This document shows, piece after piece, positions 6,042-7,035 of a stretch of 7,035 nucleotides of DNA. A program made the translations under genes and the position numbers. The notes under the pieces are model-generated. The model was not told the DNA's origin and searched no databases. It saw nothing but the letters and a program-made list of their open reading frames with translations. Within the stretch, counting starts at the first letter, position 1. Every line of letters starts with the position of its first letter. The stretch covers positions 1-7,035 of the forward strand of contig JAEZKW010000282.1 of assembly GCA_023415375.1 (NCBI GenBank), in the 5' to 3' direction. This DNA is from Bacillota bacterium (GTDB taxonomy: Bacteria; Bacillota; UBA4882; UBA8346).

Positions 6042-6524
6042 ATGATCCGCTACAGTATTCTTACCATTAGTGATAAAGGTTCCGCCGGACTTCGCGAAGA
6101 TACCAGCGGCAATACAATCAAAGAAATTATGGCCTCTGTCTGCGGCGAATTAGTTGACTATGCGATTGTACCCGATGAAAGGAGCATGATCTCCGAAAAG
6201 CTCATTTTAATGAGTAATAATGCCAATTTAATCCTCACCACCGGGGGAACCGGACTTTCACCCCGGGATGTAACCCCGGAAGCAACATTGGACGTAATAG
6301 AACGACATGTTCCGGGCATTCCCGAGGCCATGCGCGCCAAAAGTCTCGAAGTCACCCCGATGGCTTCACTCTCCCGGTCTGTCGCAGGCACCCGTGGTCA
6401 AACCTTAATTATTAACCTACCCGGCAGTCCCAAAGCCGTTCGGGAATGCCTCGAGGTGGTTTTACCTATTGTAGAGCACGCTATCGCAATCCTGACTGGA
6501 ACTGTTGGCGAATGCGCCCGCTAA
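6042..6524 (+). CDS. mogA: MogA/MoaB-family molybdopterin adenylyltransferase
   Basis: A complete 160-residue protein of the MogA/MoaB family. MogA activates molybdopterin by adenylylation with ATP, the step before molybdate insertion in molybdenum cofactor synthesis in the cytoplasm. Family marks are ILTISDKGSAGLREDTSG (6-23), the nucleotide/molybdopterin loop TTGGTGLSPRDVTPEAT (66-82) and INLPGSPKAVRECLE (123-137). The length is typical of single-domain MogA/MoaB proteins; the two cannot be separated with certainty here, though DVTPEAT and the length favour a MogA role. The ATG at 6042 follows AAAGGAAGG with a 5-base spacer. It stands alone on the plus strand behind its own promoter and meets the YgfK-like gene tail to tail, 6 bases apart. 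No hairpin terminator is visible in that gap, so convergent transcripts probably overlap. Confidence 0.92.
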   Translation: MIRYSILTISDKGSAGLREDTSGNTIKEIMASVCGELVDYAIVPDERSMISEKLILMSNNANLILTTGGTGLSPRDVTPEATLDVIERHVPGIPEAMRAKSLEVTPMASLSRSVAGTRGQTLIINLPGSPKAVRECLEVVLPIVEHAIAILTGTVGECAR

Positions 6525-6530
6525 AACCCT

Positions 6531-7035
6531 TTATCTTAATAAATAATCATAATCTTGAAAAACGCGCCAAATTATTTGCGCAACCTCAGAGGGAGTATTC
6601 TCATTAAATTCACCGGACTTTCCAAAGCAAAGCTCAAAAATTTCCTTACCCACTCGGACTTTGAAAAGTCTGGATGCTCTATCCATTAAAACAAACCCAG
6701 CATTCTTCCCCGCCAAAAAGTCGGCTTCATTTGCGTAAAGCGTCAATTTATCCTGGTAGGGTGCACCGTCATAAGGACAAGAAGCCGCACAATTACCGCA
6801 TTCGTTGCACATACCGTCAATGTGCAGAATTTGGTTATTCCATTTAAAATCCCCACCGTTTCCTTGAATCGCCACATTGGCCCGATTGGGGCAAACCTCA
6901 ACGCATAGATTGCATAATACATTGCATTCCAGGCAACGTTCATGTTCGGCTCCGATTTTACAGGATTTTTGAAGGACACCCTTCTTTTCCGAAATCTCAG
7001 CCAATTGATTTTCCTTATCAAAAGAAACAACTTTT
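6531..7035 (-). CDS. ygfK: YgfK-like oxidoreductase, C-terminal 167 residues with two [4Fe-4S] motifs (5' end off the window)
   Basis: The frame is open to the right edge, so this is the C-terminal end of a longer protein; the TTG at 7004 is not a credible start because coding continues upstream. In the visible numbering, ERCLECNVLCNLCVEVCPNR has Cys at 34, 37, 41, 44 and 48, and MCNECGNCAASCPYDGAP has Cys at 76, 79, 82 and 86, a standard two-cluster ferredoxin domain. The wording of the motifs and the following region (DKLTLYANEADF) match the tail of YgfK, annotated as a putative selenate reductase subunit: a roughly 1000-residue flavin/iron-sulfur protein encoded beside molybdenum hydroxylase and purine-catabolism genes. 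The true electron acceptor is uncertain. A related pyridine-nucleotide-disulfide oxidoreductase such as a glutamate synthase-like subunit cannot be excluded without the N-terminal part. Confidence 0.8.
   Translation of the reverse strand, partial: KVVSFDKENQLAEISEKKGVLQKSCKIGAEHERCLECNVLCNLCVEVCPNRANVAIQGNGGDFKWNNQILHIDGMCNECGNCAASCPYDGAPYQDKLTLYANEADFLAGKNAGFVLMDRASRLFKVRVGKEIFELCFGKSGEFNENTPSEVAQIIWRVFQDYDYLLR

Noticed and set aside
6525..6560. Shared terminator between mogA and the YgfK-like gene
   Set aside because: Only 6 bases separate the stops and I find no stem-loop across them.
1..7035. tRNA or rRNA genes, CRISPR arrays, insertion sequences or phage genes
   Set aside because: No spaced repeats, transposase motifs, terminal repeats or tRNA-like cloverleafs were seen on either strand.

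Overview
The window looks like a piece of chromosome from an anaerobic, low-to-moderate GC Gram-positive bacterium (Bacillota/Clostridia-like). This is inferred from strong AGGAGG-type ribosome binding sites, use of a TTG start, tightly packed operons, a transcription-terminating riboswitch, and the combination of a ModD-type protein, a MogA/MoaB-type protein and a YgfK-like iron-sulfur protein. No species can be named from the sequence alone.

Layout. Minus strand, right to left: the C-terminal end of a YgfK-like flavin/iron-sulfur oxidoreductase (6531-7035, enters from the right edge), a 12-transmembrane MFS exporter (4553-5767), a leader carrying a yybP-ykoY (Mn2+) riboswitch and its terminator (about 4226-4376), an 890-residue SERCA-type P-type cation ATPase (1454-4126), an unrecognised 210-codon gene overlapping the ATPase stop (822-1454), its apparent continuation in the -1 frame (574-801, open back to 897), a doubtful short ORF (389-577), and the start of modD (1-363, runs off the left edge). 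Plus strand: only the MogA/MoaB-family gene (6042-6524), which converges on the YgfK-like gene with 6 bases between the stop codons.

How it fits together. The ATPase leader matches the yybP-ykoY aptamer, and the 3' P1 strand of the aptamer is also the 5' arm of an intrinsic terminator. This is an ON switch: Mn2+ should stabilise P1, block the terminator and let the ATPase be made. Such riboswitches control Mn2+ (and Ca2+) export in other bacteria. The ATPase, the unknown gene(s) and modD are co-directional with overlaps or short gaps, so the same switch may govern all of them. The flanking modD, mogA and ygfK-like genes point to a molybdenum-enzyme neighbourhood, of the kind linked to molybdenum hydroxylases in anaerobes.

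The most unusual point is at 825-831 (minus strand). The unknown 210-codon gene ends in a canonical -1 slippery heptamer TTTAAAC followed at once by TGA, and a protein-like reading frame continues directly in the -1 frame for 83 codons. This is either programmed frameshifting making a 293-residue protein, a genuine or sequencing frameshift, or two separate genes; the sequence alone does not decide.
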